A stretch of DNA of 64,000 nucleotides, from positions 2,307,884-2,371,883 of the forward strand of contig JARFIW010001176.1 of the NCBI GenBank assembly GCA_036346225.1. Reading direction: 5' to 3'. The notes below the pieces were generated by a model, which was not told where the DNA came from, did not search any database, and saw only the letters and a list, made by a program, of their open reading frames with translations. Source of the DNA: Platerodrilus igneus. Taxonomy: Eukaryota > Arthropoda > Insecta > Coleoptera > Lycidae. Positions 46,530 through 58,253 of this stretch are shown one piece after another; the first letter of the stretch is position 1; each line of letters opens with the position of its first letter. The translations under genes and the position numbers were made by a program.

Positions 46530-46815
46530 TACAAACATCCATTTCGAATGGACCTGCATCTTGCCGAAGTTCTAGATTACTAGAACAGCTGAAATGGCTT
46601 GCGTGTTCTAATGAGCTAAAGAGCCAAACTACAGGTCCAACCAAAGTAGTATGGTCGTTAGTGAGGAACCAGACTAAGTCAGGTCCCGAATGAGGGCAGC
46701 GGTTCTTTCGGTACTTAGATTGGCAGAGACTATAGGGGTCGGTATGGCAGATGTGGAAGGCAACGGGAAACCACCACATTTCCTCCCAAGTACACAGCGT
46801 ACTTAAATTAAAATA
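46530..46815 (+). other. Probable 5' untranslated region of the RTE LINE
   Basis: GC-richer stretch directly upstream of the endonuclease frame, with no consistent plus-strand frame. The minus-strand frame here (46977-46525) is the antisense of the LINE start and is not supported as a gene. Confidence 0.45.
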
Positions 46816-46818
46816 AAC

Positions 46819-47700
46819 ATGATGGCATTCTCTGGAATAAAAGATTCCGGAGTTAAAAGATTCTTCCATTCGGATCTCCGGCAGGGGACTACTTCGGGGA
46901 AAGCGATCGGAAAGTTCAGAATAAGAGTCAGGAACATTTTGCGAGTCGGTGCGTGGAATGTTAGAAGTATGAAGCAAGTAGGTAAGTTAGAGAACCTGAA
47001 AATTGAAGTGAATAGATTAGCACTAGACATACTACAGATCAGCGAAGTTTGGTGAGCAGAGGCGGATTTTTGAAGTGGAGACTTTAGGGAAATTCATACA
47101 GGAGCAGAGGAACGAAATTTGGGTGTGGGGATAGTTATGCGGAAAAAGATAGGATACTGTGTAGAAAATTACTTACAAAAGAACAAAAGAGTACTCATGG
47201 TTAGAATAGAATCCATACCGGTAAATACAGTAATAATACAAGTATACATGCCTCTAGCTACCTCTAGCTACAGCGACGAAGAGGCAGAAGCGATCTACAA
47301 AGATATCGAAGACATACTAAGATACGTAAAAGGACATGAAAATTTAATAATTACGGGGGATTTTAATGCAGTGGTAGGCGAGGGTAGGAAAGGAGCGGTA
47401 GTAGGTTTATTTGGTTTAGGCACAAGAAACGACAGGGAAAATAGACTGGTAGAATTTAATTTAATCATCACAAGCACATTATTTCAACACCATGCTAGAA
47501 GACGATATACGTGGAAGATGCCAGGGAATATAGGAAAATATCAAATAGAATACATTATTGTTAAACAACGATTTCAAATAGATTGCATTCTTGTTAGACA
47601 ACGGTTTAGAAGTCAAGTAAAAGACTGTAGACGCTAGCCAAAAGCAGATATAGACACTGACCACAACATCGTAATTATGAAAACCGCACTTAAATTTAAA
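46819..47700 (+). pseudogene. RTE-type LINE apurinic-like endonuclease
   Basis: Two frames. 46819-47055 has RVGAWNVRSMKQVGKLENLK and ALDILQISEVW (the N of the first motif and the E of the second are catalytic in this family). A stop near 47056 separates it from 47119-47637, which has IIQVYMPLATSSY, LIITGDFNAVVGEGR (GDFN box) and NRLVEFN, then RRRYTWKMPG. The C-terminal SDH box is recognisable near 47655 as a TDHN-like remnant in another frame. The start motif set is the one often annotated as craniofacial development protein 2-like, that is the RTE-clade endonuclease. Confidence 0.8.
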
Positions 47701-49258
47701 AATATGAAAAAAAAGTAACGTAAAAAGACACTTTGACTTTGAGAAACTAAAAGATTAAGATATTTAAAAAAAATTCGAAAAAAAGTCAAATGAATTGCTG
47801 AAAAATATCGAGAAAATATCTAATACTAAGGAAGTAGAAACAGAATGGATTAACATTAAATCCAGCTTAGACATGGCGGCTAGAGATGTTCTGGGATATA
47901 CACAAAAAGAAAATAAGAAACCATTGATAACAAAGGATATCCTGAATTTAATAGAAGAAAGACGAAAATACTAAAATAAATCAGACGAAAAAGGAAAACA
48001 GAAATACAAAGCTTCAAAGTGGGAAATTATTCGCAAATGCAGGAAAGCTGAAGAACAATGGATTGATGAAAAGTGCAAAAAGGTACAAACTAAGATAGAA
48101 ATAGAAAAGACAGAGGAAGCATACAAACTAATTAGAATAAATTTTAGGGTTATAAAACCATATGGCAAAAATATAAGAGAAGCGGGAAGAAACGTCATTA
48201 TAGAAAATGTAGAAAAAGTGGTTAGATGGTAAAAGTATATAGAGAATTTATATACAGGCGAGAAACTAACAGTATAAGAACACGAATAAGCCATTGAAAA
48301 CGATGACTTGGAATATCTTATACTTAGAGATGAGTTTGAATAAGCATTAAATAGTTTGAAAGATGATAAAGCGCCGGGTACAGATAAGGCGCAAGCAGAA
48401 ACTCTAAAAGCCGCCGGACAAGCAGTAACAGAACGTCTTTTCCAACTTCTATATGTATGAGACAGGCGAGATACCCAAAGATTTCAAACGTAACATCATA
48501 GTAACTATACCAAATAGGAAAGGCGTGGATAAATGTGAAAATTTTCGAACAATATGTTTGACAGCGCACGTGTCAAAAATATTAACTACAATTGTATAAA
48601 GACGAATGGAAAAACGAGCTAAGGAAATACTACGAGAAAATTAATTTGGTTTTAGGCGAAACAGGAGAATACGGGAAGTTATTTTAGCTCTGAGAGTGAT
48701 AATGGAGAAAACAATAGAAAAAGAGAAATCGTGTATATAGGGTTTGTAGATCTGAAAAAAGCATTCGACAATGTAAAATGAAAAAAAAAGTTCGAAATAC
48801 TTAAAAAGATTGCAATGAGTTATAGGGATAGACGAATAGTACATAGTTTTTACAAATAGCAAACAGCAGTAATACAATTAGAGCAGGAACATAGAGAAGT
48901 AAACATTAGGAAAGGGGTGAGACTGAGATGTGCCCTATCCCCGTTAATCTTTAACTTGTACATTGAAGGGGCAATGAATACTGTTAAACGCAGGAAGGCA
49001 TTTGGAATGACTATGCAGAGACAAAAAATGATATGCTTAGATTTGCAGATGATATAGCGGTATTAGCATCTAGCAAGGAAGAGTTAGAAACTGCTCTTAA
49101 TAAAATGCAAACGGTTCTAACAGAGAGATACGGCATGAAAATTAACAAAAATAAAACTAAAATACTAGTATGCAAAGGAGGGGAAAATAAATCAAAAACA
49201 AGAATACAAATAGGTAATAAGAACTTACAAGAGGTTAAGGATTTCTGCTACCTGGGAA
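47700..49258 (+). pseudogene. RTE-type LINE reverse transcriptase, copy 1
   Basis: Many stops. The linker 47740-48330 is lysine- and glutamate-rich. RT motifs appear as LKDDKAPGTD (about 48357), YIGFVDLKKAFDN (about 48735, motif A), a motif B remnant LRCALSPLIFNLYIEGA (about 48930) and FADDIAVLASSKEELE (about 49036, motif C). The thumb ends at DFCYLGR (about 49240), where the sequence jumps back to an RT fingers region of a second copy. Confidence 0.8.
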
Positions 49259-50690
49259 GACGTCTCTTCCAACTTGTTAGCTATACGTGTGAGACATGTG
49301 AGATACCCAAACATTTCAAACGTAACATCATAGTAAGTATACCAAAAACGAAAGGCACAGAAAGATGTGAAAATTTTTGAACAATAAATTTAACAGCACA
49401 CATGTCAAAAACATTAACTAGAATTGTTCAAAGACGAATGGAAAAACGAGCTGAAGAAATACTAGGAGAAGATCAGTTTGGGTTTAGGCGAATCAGGGGA
49501 ACACGAGAGGCTATTTTAGCTTTGAGAGTGATAATGAAGAAAACAATAGAAAAAGAGGAAAGCGTGTATATCGGGTTTGTAGATTTGAAAAAAGCATTTG
49601 ACAATCTAAAATGGAAAAAAATGTTCGAAATACTCAAAAAGATTGGAATGAGTTATAGAGATAGATAAATAGTACATTGCTTATACAAAGAGCAAACAGC
49701 AGTAATAAAATTAGAGCATGAACGTAGAGAAGTAAAAAATTAGAAAAGTTGTGAGACAGGGATATGCCCCATCCTCCAATAATTTTTAACTTGTAGATTG
49801 AAGAGGCAATAAATACTGTCAAATGCAGGAAGACATTTGGAATTATTATGCAGGGACAAAAATTGACATGCTTGGATTTGCAGATGATTTAGTATTAGCA
49901 TCTAGCATGGAAGAGTTAAAAGCTGCTTTTAATGAAATAGAAACGGTTCTAACAGAGAAATACGGTATGAAAATTAACAAAAATAGAACTAAAGAACTAG
50001 TAAGCAAAAGAGGGGAAAAAAATCAAAAACAAGATTACGAATAGGTAACGAAACGAAAACTTACAAGAGGTTAAGGATTTCTGATCCATATTAAACCAAA
50101 TAACGCAATATGACAAAGGCGCAAAAGATATAAAACAAAAATTAGCACAAGATCGTGCTACATTTAACAAAGAAAAGCAACTACTGTCTTCAAAGACAAC
50201 AAACATAAAAACAAGGAAAAGATTGTTTAAAACATACGTGTGGAGCACAGTACTGTACTGCTGTGAATCCAGGACAGTAGGAGAAGCGGACAAAAAAGAG
50301 AAGAAGCCTTTGAAATATGATGCTACAGACGTATGATAAAGATATCATAGGCAGACATAGTTAAAAACAAAAAGGTACTAGAAATGGTAGAGGAAGAAAC
50401 AAATATATGGAAACAGTCAAAACTATGAGAGATAAGATCATAGGTCACCTACTAAGACATGAGGGATAAATTAGAAGCAGAAATAAGAAAAAAGAGAAAT
50501 AGAGGTAGACTTAGGTTAATATTGCACACAGATAGTGAAAGATGTAGGCTGTGGGAAGTTCAGGGAAATTTGTAAGCTAGTTCAGAATAGAAATCAATGG
50601 GGGTACGCGTCCAACCAGTTCCAAGATGGAGAAACTAATGACGAAAAAAAAACTGTACATAAACATGATGATTATTATAAGCAACTACAG
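49259..50690 (+). pseudogene. RTE-type LINE reverse transcriptase and 3' tail, copy 2
   Basis: Starts within RT fingers (CETCEIPKHFKRNIIVSIPK), repeating 48430-48520. 49402-49668 holds EDQFGFRRIRGTREAILALR and YIGFVDLKKAFDN, and 49850-50040 holds LGFADDLVLASSMEELKAAF with both Asp of motif C present. The region 50180-50330 has the C-terminal helix IKTRKRLFKTYVWSTVLYCC. The 3' end has GGTACGCGTCCAACCAGTTC and ends in GATGATTATTAT, the short tandem tail usual for RTE. Confidence 0.8.
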
Positions 50691-50770
50691 TTTTGCAATA
50701 TTCTCAAATAATGTTAAGTGAGGAAAAGGATTTACTGGAAAACTACTAATTCGGCAAACGTCTAAGTGTT
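50691..50770 (+). repeat. Duplicated flank downstream of an RTE tail
   Basis: CAATATTCTCAAATAATGTT, then GGAAAACTACTAATTCGGCA, corresponds to ATATTTTCAATTAATGTT and GGAAAAACTACTAGTTTGGC at 53294-53356, which also follows an RTE tail. See the finding on segmental duplication. Confidence 0.75.
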
Positions 50771-51900
50771 AAGGGATCTTGGCAGCCACAGGCTGCTTAA
50801 CCCCCTTTACATACCACTAAACCTTGGTAAAATAGGGAATATAATTAGAAAAGATAGTATAATAATATTTATCAAGTTACGGAGTCTTTTTATCCCCTAA
50901 TGTGACCAGTGACCTTTAAGGAAGGACTTCCTTAAAATGGTGGAACGCAAATATCTTCCGACTATGCTAGGGGTGTATTCCTTGGGCAGAGCTTATGAGG
51001 ATTGGTCGTGGTTCTTTTTACAAAGCATTATTTTCTTACTAGGGCTAGATTCTTAACAAAACAGGGGTTTAAATAGGGCGTCACCAAGTCATTAACTTTA
51101 TACACAGGGTTTCCCTAAGGGGGACTTGGGCGTCCTTAGGGAGGAATACCGTATTAACTGCTAACGCAGAAGATGTAAAGAAAATTTAATTAATTTTACA
51201 AAAATGAGGACACAAGAAGTATTCTCTTGTTATCTCATAAAAAAACAACAAATCAGGCAACAATAATATAAGCACAGATTATATGCTTCAAATTCTGAAA
51301 AGGCTATCAAAACTTCTTGTTAAATTGGGTTTACCACTTTACGCTTTTTGATCTTATGCCTTGTTACTCTATTTCTGAACGTACTTGTTCAGAATAAAAC
51401 AATTAATTAAGAAAATTTAACGTTGCTTCTTTAATTAAAATTTCCTTCATAAAAATTGTAAATATAAAATTTATGTTTAAGAAAAGATAATACAAGTTTC
51501 ATCTACTCATAAGGTAGGATTATATATTCAAAAAAAATATTAAAAACTTTAAATGTTGTTTACGTTACAAAAGTTTAACTTGAATTTATACCAGAAATAT
51601 CAGATCTGTTTTTTCTGTTTACATATTTATAAAACTTTAACTAAATTGTCTATTAAATCATCATTCAGAAATTATAAGTGAAATCATGCATATATGAAAC
51701 ATCAATAAGAACTCTTTAAGTTTGCCTAATCTCATAAAAATTAGTAACTGTGAGTACACTGTACTAGTATTGACAATAAAAATTCACTAATGTCCTTCTT
51801 AATTTGTTAAACGGATAAATGATAATAGGTGGTTAGAAAGATATTTTTCGAAACAGCCTCGTATCAAAGATTACCAAATGTAGACGTGATGTAAAAATAA
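50760..51900 (-). mobile_element. LTR family 1, copy 3 (divergent)
   Basis: ATCTTCCGACTATGCTAGGG at 50953, then GTATTCCTTGGGCAGAGCTT, parallels the 5875-5910 block in the same orientation as copy 2, followed by GGGCGTCACCAAGTC (51077 against GGCGCCACCAAGTC at 5962). Further right the match is weaker. Borders are approximate and no target-site duplication was found. The copy begins close to where the duplicated RTE flank ends. Confidence 0.6.
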
Positions 51901-53129
51901 TTCTAATCTCTTACCTTGGCTCAGCAGGTGTGGTTTACATGTTGGCGCTACAGCATGTTAGGGTAGGTGTTAATACATACATTTTTCAGAAAAACAAGTG
52001 ATGTAAAATCCACATGTTCTACAGAACACGAACAGCTGCTTGATCCTTGGACCGGACCAAACGAACTTCCATGCGTATTTCTCATACGCACAAACTGGAC
52101 CAACCAAAGTCCAATACCAAACTTAGATGTTCTACTGTGTGTAGATCTTGACCAAAAACTTTAAAAGTACCATGTCTATTCATCATCGAACTTAATTTCC
52201 AAACCATAAAATTTCTACGTACTTTGTAGAACGTTTCCTTAAATTCAAACTTATTGTTTTCTCGCATAACATTACATAAAGTCCAACTATTCATCGTACG
52301 GTTGAAAGACGTTCATCTTGGATCGATATTTTATCGCAAAGTTGACGTAAATGAACTACAATTTTTATACTTGCAGGTGCGAAGGTAGAATCCATATCCT
52401 CTTTAAATACAGCATAGGGACTGCCTTATTTTTATAAAACCAGATAAAGCGTGTTCATTCCAACAAATAAATATACGATGGGGCCCTACGATTTATATAC
52501 AAAACGACTTCTTAAAAGTTGAGAATTATAAAATAAAAATCTAATTGAAGATTCTCCAACGAAGCGTTGAAAAACATGTTTTATTGTAACTTTTACGAAA
52601 TTATTAAAGGAATATTTTAAGTGTTATTTAAACAAATGTCCAAAGAATTATTAAATGAATTTATCAAGAAAATTATCCAAACGAAGTTATTTATTAAAAG
52701 TCATTTAAAGACGTCGTTAAAAAGACGTTATAAAAAAACGAAGCAAAGGGAGAAGAAGAGCGCATCGTTAAAACCACACAGCCTAGTGTTCAGCGCACTA
52801 GGGCTCTACTACCGCACAAAACCAGACGCAAGTTACATGCTAGAGCTCTTATTATTTCCATTATGGTTCTCGACGAGAGCTCTAGCTAAAATGCGTGCAG
52901 ATGCAATATGCACGAAACTGGAAAGCTGCTTGGCCTTGATAATAATTATTCTAACATTCGGCGCCTGATGTTAGCAACCAAACTAGCATTTCTGTATGGC
53001 GGTTATCACGCATAATACCAATACTGGTATTTATTTATTTAAAAATGGTTTGCATGATATTAATGATTATACAAGAGTTTGTAAAACTAAAAATTCGTTG
53101 ATGTTCTGCAGTGGTCAAAAAAACTGTTA
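51901..53129. other. Unassigned DNA
   Basis: Holds a 70-codon minus frame (52294-52082) and a 115-codon plus frame (52621-52968), neither of a recognised family. GC content rises in 52740-52960. Confidence 0.35.
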
Positions 53130-53285
53130 CAATAGAAAGGGAACAGCGTTGTATATGGGCTGTGGAAATTGCAGAGAAATATGTAGGCTAGCTCAAAATA
53201 TAAATAAGTGGAGGTACGCGTCTAACCAGTTTCAAGACGGACAACCTAGTGACGAAGAAAAGTGCACTTAAATCTGATGATTATT
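53130..53285 (+). pseudogene. RTE-type LINE 3' tail (fragment)
   Basis: GGTACGCGTCTAACCAGTTT at 53212 parallels 50603 and 54189. It ends in CTGATGATTATTGG. 5'-truncated. Confidence 0.8.
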
Positions 53286-53429
53286 GGTTGTGAAATATTT
53301 TCAATTAATGTTGATTGTGCGAAAGGATATATTGGAAAAACTACTAGTTTGGCAAATGTTCAAGTGCTAGGAGAACTTGAGAGGCACAAGTTGATCTCCT
53401 CTCTCCTTAATCTTCACATACCCCTACAT

Positions 53430-53715
53430 GTGTTTTTCGAATGCTCCACCCGAAGGTAATACATTGGCCAGGAAGCGACCTTCTTTACCTGATAAATTTT
53501 GAATTTTTCCCAACTCTTGCTGTTCCAAGCAAAGTAGGGATCTTTAACGTGAGTGCCAACACACACACACACACACGAGACCTCCATCTGAACGAGGGTG
53601 TATTTTTGTGGAAAATGTTCGCCTAACATTTTTCAAGCGGACCGTTTCGGAATTCGAGCCCGGGACCTTGGACGTAGTAGTCACACGTATACCAACTACG
53701 CCAGGGGAAATAGGG
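53430..53715 (-). mobile_element. tRNA-derived SINE, copy 1 (minus)
   Basis: On the minus strand: tRNA-like head with box A CCTGGCGTAGTTGGTATACG and box B GGGCTCGAATTCCG, then a body with GTTAAAGATCCCTACTTTGC and the 3' end CCTTCGGGTGGAGCATTC. A short (CA)n lies near 53560. Transcribed by RNA polymerase III if functional; moved by a LINE partner. Same family as 54515 and 59265. Confidence 0.85.
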
Positions 53716-53744
53716 TCTATGAATGTAAAATAATAGGAGGGGAC

Positions 53745-54240
53745 CAAACTGTATCTTACAAGAAATAGCTGCGGCTATGGCCAGAGATAAGAAACATAGA
53801 AACAAGAAGAAAATTGTTGAAAGCATATGGGTGGAGAACAGCACATGATCTCTATGAAATAGGGGCAGTAGAGAAAGCAAACAGAAAAACGGTAGAAGCC
53901 TTCTGGAATGTTGTGCTTCAGATGTAAGAAGACAAGTTAATAACAACTAGTTTATAAAAATAGTATGGGAATAAAGATATTTGTTGAAAACAAAAAAAAA
54001 GGAAAATAGAAGGGCAGGATACGTTCTAAAGCATTTTTGGGAAATAGTACGGAATATAATACAAGCAGCGATAGGAAAAAAGAGGTATAGGTAGACCTAG
54101 ATCAGACTCTCGCATACAGATAGTGATAGATGCAGACTGTCCAAATTTTAGAGAAATATGTAGGTTAGTTTAGAATAGGAAACAATGAGGGTACGCGTCT
54201 AACCAGTTCCAGAACCGAAGACCTTATTATGATGATGATG
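53745..54240 (+). pseudogene. RTE-type LINE 3' fragment
   Basis: Truncated copy of the RTE C-terminal region and tail (compare 50180-50690). It contains AGGTATAGGTAGACCTAGAT and GGTACGCGTCTAACCAGTTC, and ends in ATGATGATGATGG. It lies directly right of the minus-strand SINE. Confidence 0.8.
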
Positions 54241-54514
54241 GAAATTTTGTAAGTTTTGCATTACATTACCTGATATTAAAGTGTCTCTAGAATCGCTTTA
54301 TTTACTTACGTGTTTATATCAGTTTAAAACTACAACAACGTTTAAAAAAAAATACGGACAAATAGTACTTTGGTCTATGATAAGCTGCGGCGTGCCATCA
54401 ATGGAAGCGATGGAAGCACCGCTTCGCTTGTTGTTATAGGTAGAAATATTAAATTCCCGGCATTAACAGTGTATTCAATATTCAATAGAATTCTCCTTGC
54501 TCCTGGTATCTTTC

Positions 54515-54772
54515 AGTATCCCGACACGGTCGACTGCTTGAAAAATGGCAGGTGAGCATTTTTCAAAAAAATTACGCCCTCGTTCGGATGAGAGGTTAAA
54601 TGGAGGTCCCGTGTCTGAGTGTTGTCACGCACGTTAAAGATCCCTACCTTGCCTGGAACGGCAAGGGTTCGGCAAAATTCTAAATTTCCAGGCAACAAAA
54701 AAACTCGCCTCCTGGCTAATGTAGTACCTTCGGGTGGAGCATTGGAAATGTAAATGAACGGTATCTTTTAGT
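54515..54772 (+). mobile_element. tRNA-derived SINE, copy 2 (plus, 5'-truncated)
   Basis: Begins within the tRNA-like head (CCCGACACGGTCGACTGC), so box A and most of box B are missing. The body has CACGTTAAAGATCCCTACC at about 54632 and ends CCTTCGGGTGGAGCATTGG at 54730-54748. Otherwise well conserved with the other copies. Confidence 0.85.
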
Positions 54773-55362
54773 ATTCAGAACTAACTTCCTCAAGTTAAGC
54801 GCAAAACACTAACAACAAGAAAGGGAAAGAGAAATTTCTAAATTCATGAATCATGACGCTTTCACAATCTGTATTTGACCGTTTGTAGACAATCGCCCGT
54901 CCTCGTCTGCCTGCACACAAATAAATGAACTTGCGGCATTTTCTAACGCTTCCAAAATTCAAACGATCTCAGTTTCGTTCATCCCAAACGTAGTGTGATC
55001 ATCACTATCGTGTATTGTCGAATGCTGATAATATTAGCCGAGCTAGAAGCGCAGTTCACTACATCTTCTTGCAATATCGTATACGTACTTGTACTATGTT
55101 AAAAATAAACGTCCGTAGTTAAATGATGGTAAAGCGTATACATATTTGGAATTCGCATTATTTTAATAATAACACGGCTGCATAAGTAAAGTATTTGTCA
55201 ATCTTATGTGTTGTGATAATTATTTAAAAAATGCTGCGTTTCATCCATATTTTAGATAATTTTTAATTGGAATTACGAAATTTCGAAATAATTGATAGTA
55301 TTCCATAATTAGATAGTGTGTGTATTTGTTATCGGTGCCATTTACGAATAACTTGTATTACA
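54773..55362. other. Unassigned DNA upstream of the hAT gene
   Basis: No gene-like frame. The hAT 5' terminal inverted repeat should lie here but was not identified. Confidence 0.4.
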
Positions 55363-55375
55363 ATGGAGCAAACCA

Positions 55376-56729
55376 ATGAACCGTCTTGTTCCTGTGCCGC
55401 GAAATGCGCAATTAAAGGCAAACGAGAGTAATAACAATGCTTGCGTGTGCGTGGTGTATAAAATTTTAGAAAAACGATTTTCTCAGTACAGTTTTCAAGA
55501 AAAATATAACATAATTTTTTCAGGTATACCTACCCCGCCTATCAATTTTGAAACTAATGTTAAACACTCCGTTAAACAATTTATTAGACACTTTAAAATG
55601 GACTTTTACGATAAATATAAATGGTTAACGGGATGTGACATACTGAAAAAATTATTTTGTTGGCCTTCTTTGCTCTTTAATGTCTTTGAAAATACCTCTT
55701 GGAACTCAAACGGCTTTTCGAACTTAAACAATTTCCATAAGTATGTTAAAAGACACACTAAGAGTAAAGGACATTTAACTTCGTTACTTAAAGAAAAGAT
55801 ATTTGGTAAATCTCGAATTGAATATAGTTTGGACAATCAGTTAAAACTTAATCATAAGCAACATAATGACCTAGTGAGTAAAAATAGGAACATCTTGAAG
55901 TGGTTAATTTACTTTACGTATTTTCTTGGAAATCATGAACTAAGTTTTAGGGGTTACCAAGAAGATAAAGAATCCAATAATCGTGGAAACCATATCGACT
56001 TGGTGGGGTTCCTTGCTAAGTATGACATAACCTTTAAAACCCATTTAAGGGATTTAACTGTTTTTCGTGGTACATGTAACCGAATCCAAAATGATTTAAT
56101 AAAATGCGTATCCGATATTCTACTGGATAGCATTAAACTAGAAGTAGAGGATACATCTTTTGTATCAATTGTCTTAGACGAAACAACCGACATAACTAAT
56201 TTTAGCCAGCTAGCTATGGCAGTACGTTACGTAAAATTGGTCGAAGATGTTCAAGAACGGTTTTTGAAATTTTTGGATATAACCGCCGACAGAACAGCAG
56301 ATGCCATGTTTATAAAAGTATGTGACATTATTGAAGAACTACAGGGTGGTACAAAACTTGTTGCTCGTAGTTACGACAGGGTTGCTGTCATGGCAGGACA
56401 CTTGAGCGGGCTTCAAGCAAAAGCAAGAGAAAGTTTCAAAATGCCATTTTTGCTTGTTGTTTGGCACATAGATTAAATTTAGTATTATTACAAAATGTTG
56501 GACTTATAAAAGATTGTAAAGTGTTTTTTTCGACGTTAAATGGCTGCATTTTTTTGAAAATCTAATAAAAGAACTCGCGCTTTAGATACACATGTTCAAA
56601 AAAGATTTCCTAGAGTTGCTTCCATACGTTGGAATTACAGCGCACTACCCGTACAGACGGTGTTGCAATATCGTAAAGCTCTAATAGATATGTTGAAGGC
56701 AGTTTTTCTACATTAAAGCGCATTAAAAC
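55376..56729 (+). pseudogene. hAT transposase (TTF zinc-finger type), 5' part
   Basis: A 366-codon frame plus a shifted continuation. Residues about 68-142 are a TTF-type zinc finger (KWLTGCDILKKLFCWPSLLF, HTKSKGH), in which the usual CxPC reads CWPS. Then a DUF4371-like stretch (FLGNHELSFRGYQED, RGNHIDLVGFLAKYD). The catalytic domain starts with VLDETTDITN (first Asp) and SYDRVAVMAGHLSGLQ (second Asp region). A frameshift near 56440 leads to LAHRLNLVLLQNVG and RWNYSALPVQ, and the part ends at SFSTLKRIKT at 56729. An earlier ATG at 55363 lies in another frame. It belongs to the ZMYM-like hAT group. Confidence 0.85.
56725..56729. other. Target-site duplication AAAAC (left)
   Basis: AAAAC before TGTGGGAAC, repeated at 58254-58258 after GACGTAACA. 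Confidence 0.85.
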
Positions 56730-57094
56730 TGTGGGAACTTTAACGGTAACAATTTTGATCCTGTACTGATTGAAGCACTTTCCGTAATTTTCGGTGCCCG
56801 CATTTCTTGCATTGTTTCAAGATGCAGCAGTATGCAATAATAAGCGGCATCTACTTCTTTCCGTAAAGCGTTGTAATTTAATAATTCTGCCTCGTTACAC
56901 CACGCTAAGACATCAATTAAAACTCTATTAAAATTGGAGTAAATGTCATTTACTCCCCTTGTTTGAATATGGAATAACGTTTTTAAACTTGAATCACTTT
57001 GTATAGCGTTGCCAAGTTCCAACATCTCGATAATCCGTATTTTAAGTAATTCGAGTTCTGCCAAATGTGTTTTTTTTTGGAGCCATAATGACAC
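56730..57094 (-). pseudogene. gag: Bel/Pao gag N-terminal fragment
   Basis: About 121 codons starting at an ATG. A helical N-terminus (LAELELLKIRIIEMLEL, YSNFNRVLIDVLAWCNEAEL) is followed by STGSKLLPLKFPQ, the K-L-P-x-L-K-x-P motif where Bel/Pao gag proteins begin their conserved core. The sequence ends exactly there, at the insertion border, so the rest of gag and all of pol are absent. The Bel/Pao call rests on this pattern and LTR context. Confidence 0.6.
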
Positions 57095-57183
57095 TGTTAT
57101 TCTGAAAGACCTTCAATAAAATGCTGTAAACGGTAACCGCTCAGCTGTGCGCTGAGTATGGGTTGTTGTTCAAGGCACGAAAA

Positions 57184-58253
57184 TGTAAAATAGCGCATAA
57201 ATCAATAAATCACGTTTATCACTATTAGCCTACAATGGGTCTTAAGAACCACGTCGAAAACCTAGCGGTTTGTCAAATTCTTACAAAGCGTTTAGATAAA
57301 ATTTACAGTTTAAAAACGAGCGGATTTTACATCAAAGCTCAGAGGGTCCACCAACATTTAAAAACATGTGGTTAACATATTTGCAAAAAAGATGCAGCTT
57401 TTACATTTTATTACTTCTGCAAATGTGTTCAATATTTTAGGTTTACAAACCGAGCAGGTTTGTGTGTAATACAAAACGTGCAATGGCTTTTAAATACAAA
57501 GCAAATCCCTTTACCTTTCTTATTTGAGAAGTATAAAGCAAATTATAATTTTCACGTTGCCGTGTGTTTTATATGCCGCTAAAATAAATTTAAGACTGAA
57601 AACTAACAAATTTTATGTTAAAGGATTTATTTGTAATTAACAGCTTGGTTTAATTACGGCAAAATCGCTTAATTTAATGTAAAGAGAGTATATAGCTAAT
57701 ATTGTACATATTTTAACCCGCCAAATATGGGGTTTGAACACAAATTTAAAAGCTGAAGTAAATGATTAAAAACACGCTCGCTGAAATGCAAAATAATATT
57801 CAGTTTAGGACATGCGTATAACATAGGACTAGTAAAATTCGGATCGTATTAAGGACCAATAAATGTAGGGTTGATAAGGTGATCTAGATATGGTAATTAT
57901 AGGGAAGGACCAATTGCTTTTTGTAGCAATACCGATGGCAGTGTAGCGGGTATGTAATAAATAAAGCAACTCCGACAAACTACTTAATAAAGGATATAAA
58001 TACCTTAAAGCCTGTGCCGCTCTAGGCAATAAAAGTCACACACAAAAGGTTAGCGGACAACCAAGAACACGCACGTTGGGTGTGGTGTCGCTTCCAAAAG
58101 CTCTCATACAACTGTCTTCTGTAAGCGTTCGAGTACGACTGTGTCACTTCACGCACTCCCACTGCCGGCATAATGTTTCACTCAAACTGTAGGGTACCCG
58201 CACTAATGGTATTTATTGTCACCAATACCAAATTGTTCGATGATGACGTAACA
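57184..58253 (-). mobile_element. 5' LTR of the truncated Bel/Pao element
   Basis: From TGTTACGTCATC to TATTTTACA. A TATA-like GGTATTTATATCC lies near 57993-58005 on the minus strand, with pyrimidine-rich sequence downstream of it. The border at 57184 is inferred from the CA followed by the primer-site-like sequence. Confidence 0.65.

Larger units (their letters stand above)
56730..58253 (-). mobile_element. Truncated Bel/Pao LTR element inserted in hAT
   Basis: A 1524-bp insertion between AAAAC repeats, starting on the minus strand with TGTTACGTCATC and ending CCCACA, so it has the TG...CA form. Minus-strand order: LTR (58253-57184), a possible primer site TTTTCGTGCCTTGAACAAC (about 57187-57169), then the start of gag (57094-56730). 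The element stops inside gag and has no 3' LTR, yet the target duplication is exact on both sides. Confidence 0.8.

Noticed and set aside
46525..46977. 150-codon minus-strand frame
   Set aside because: Antisense to the RTE 5' region and endonuclease start; no family.
52621..52968. 115-codon plus-strand frame as a gene
   Set aside because: Lysine-rich low-complexity start and no recognised domain; insufficient support.
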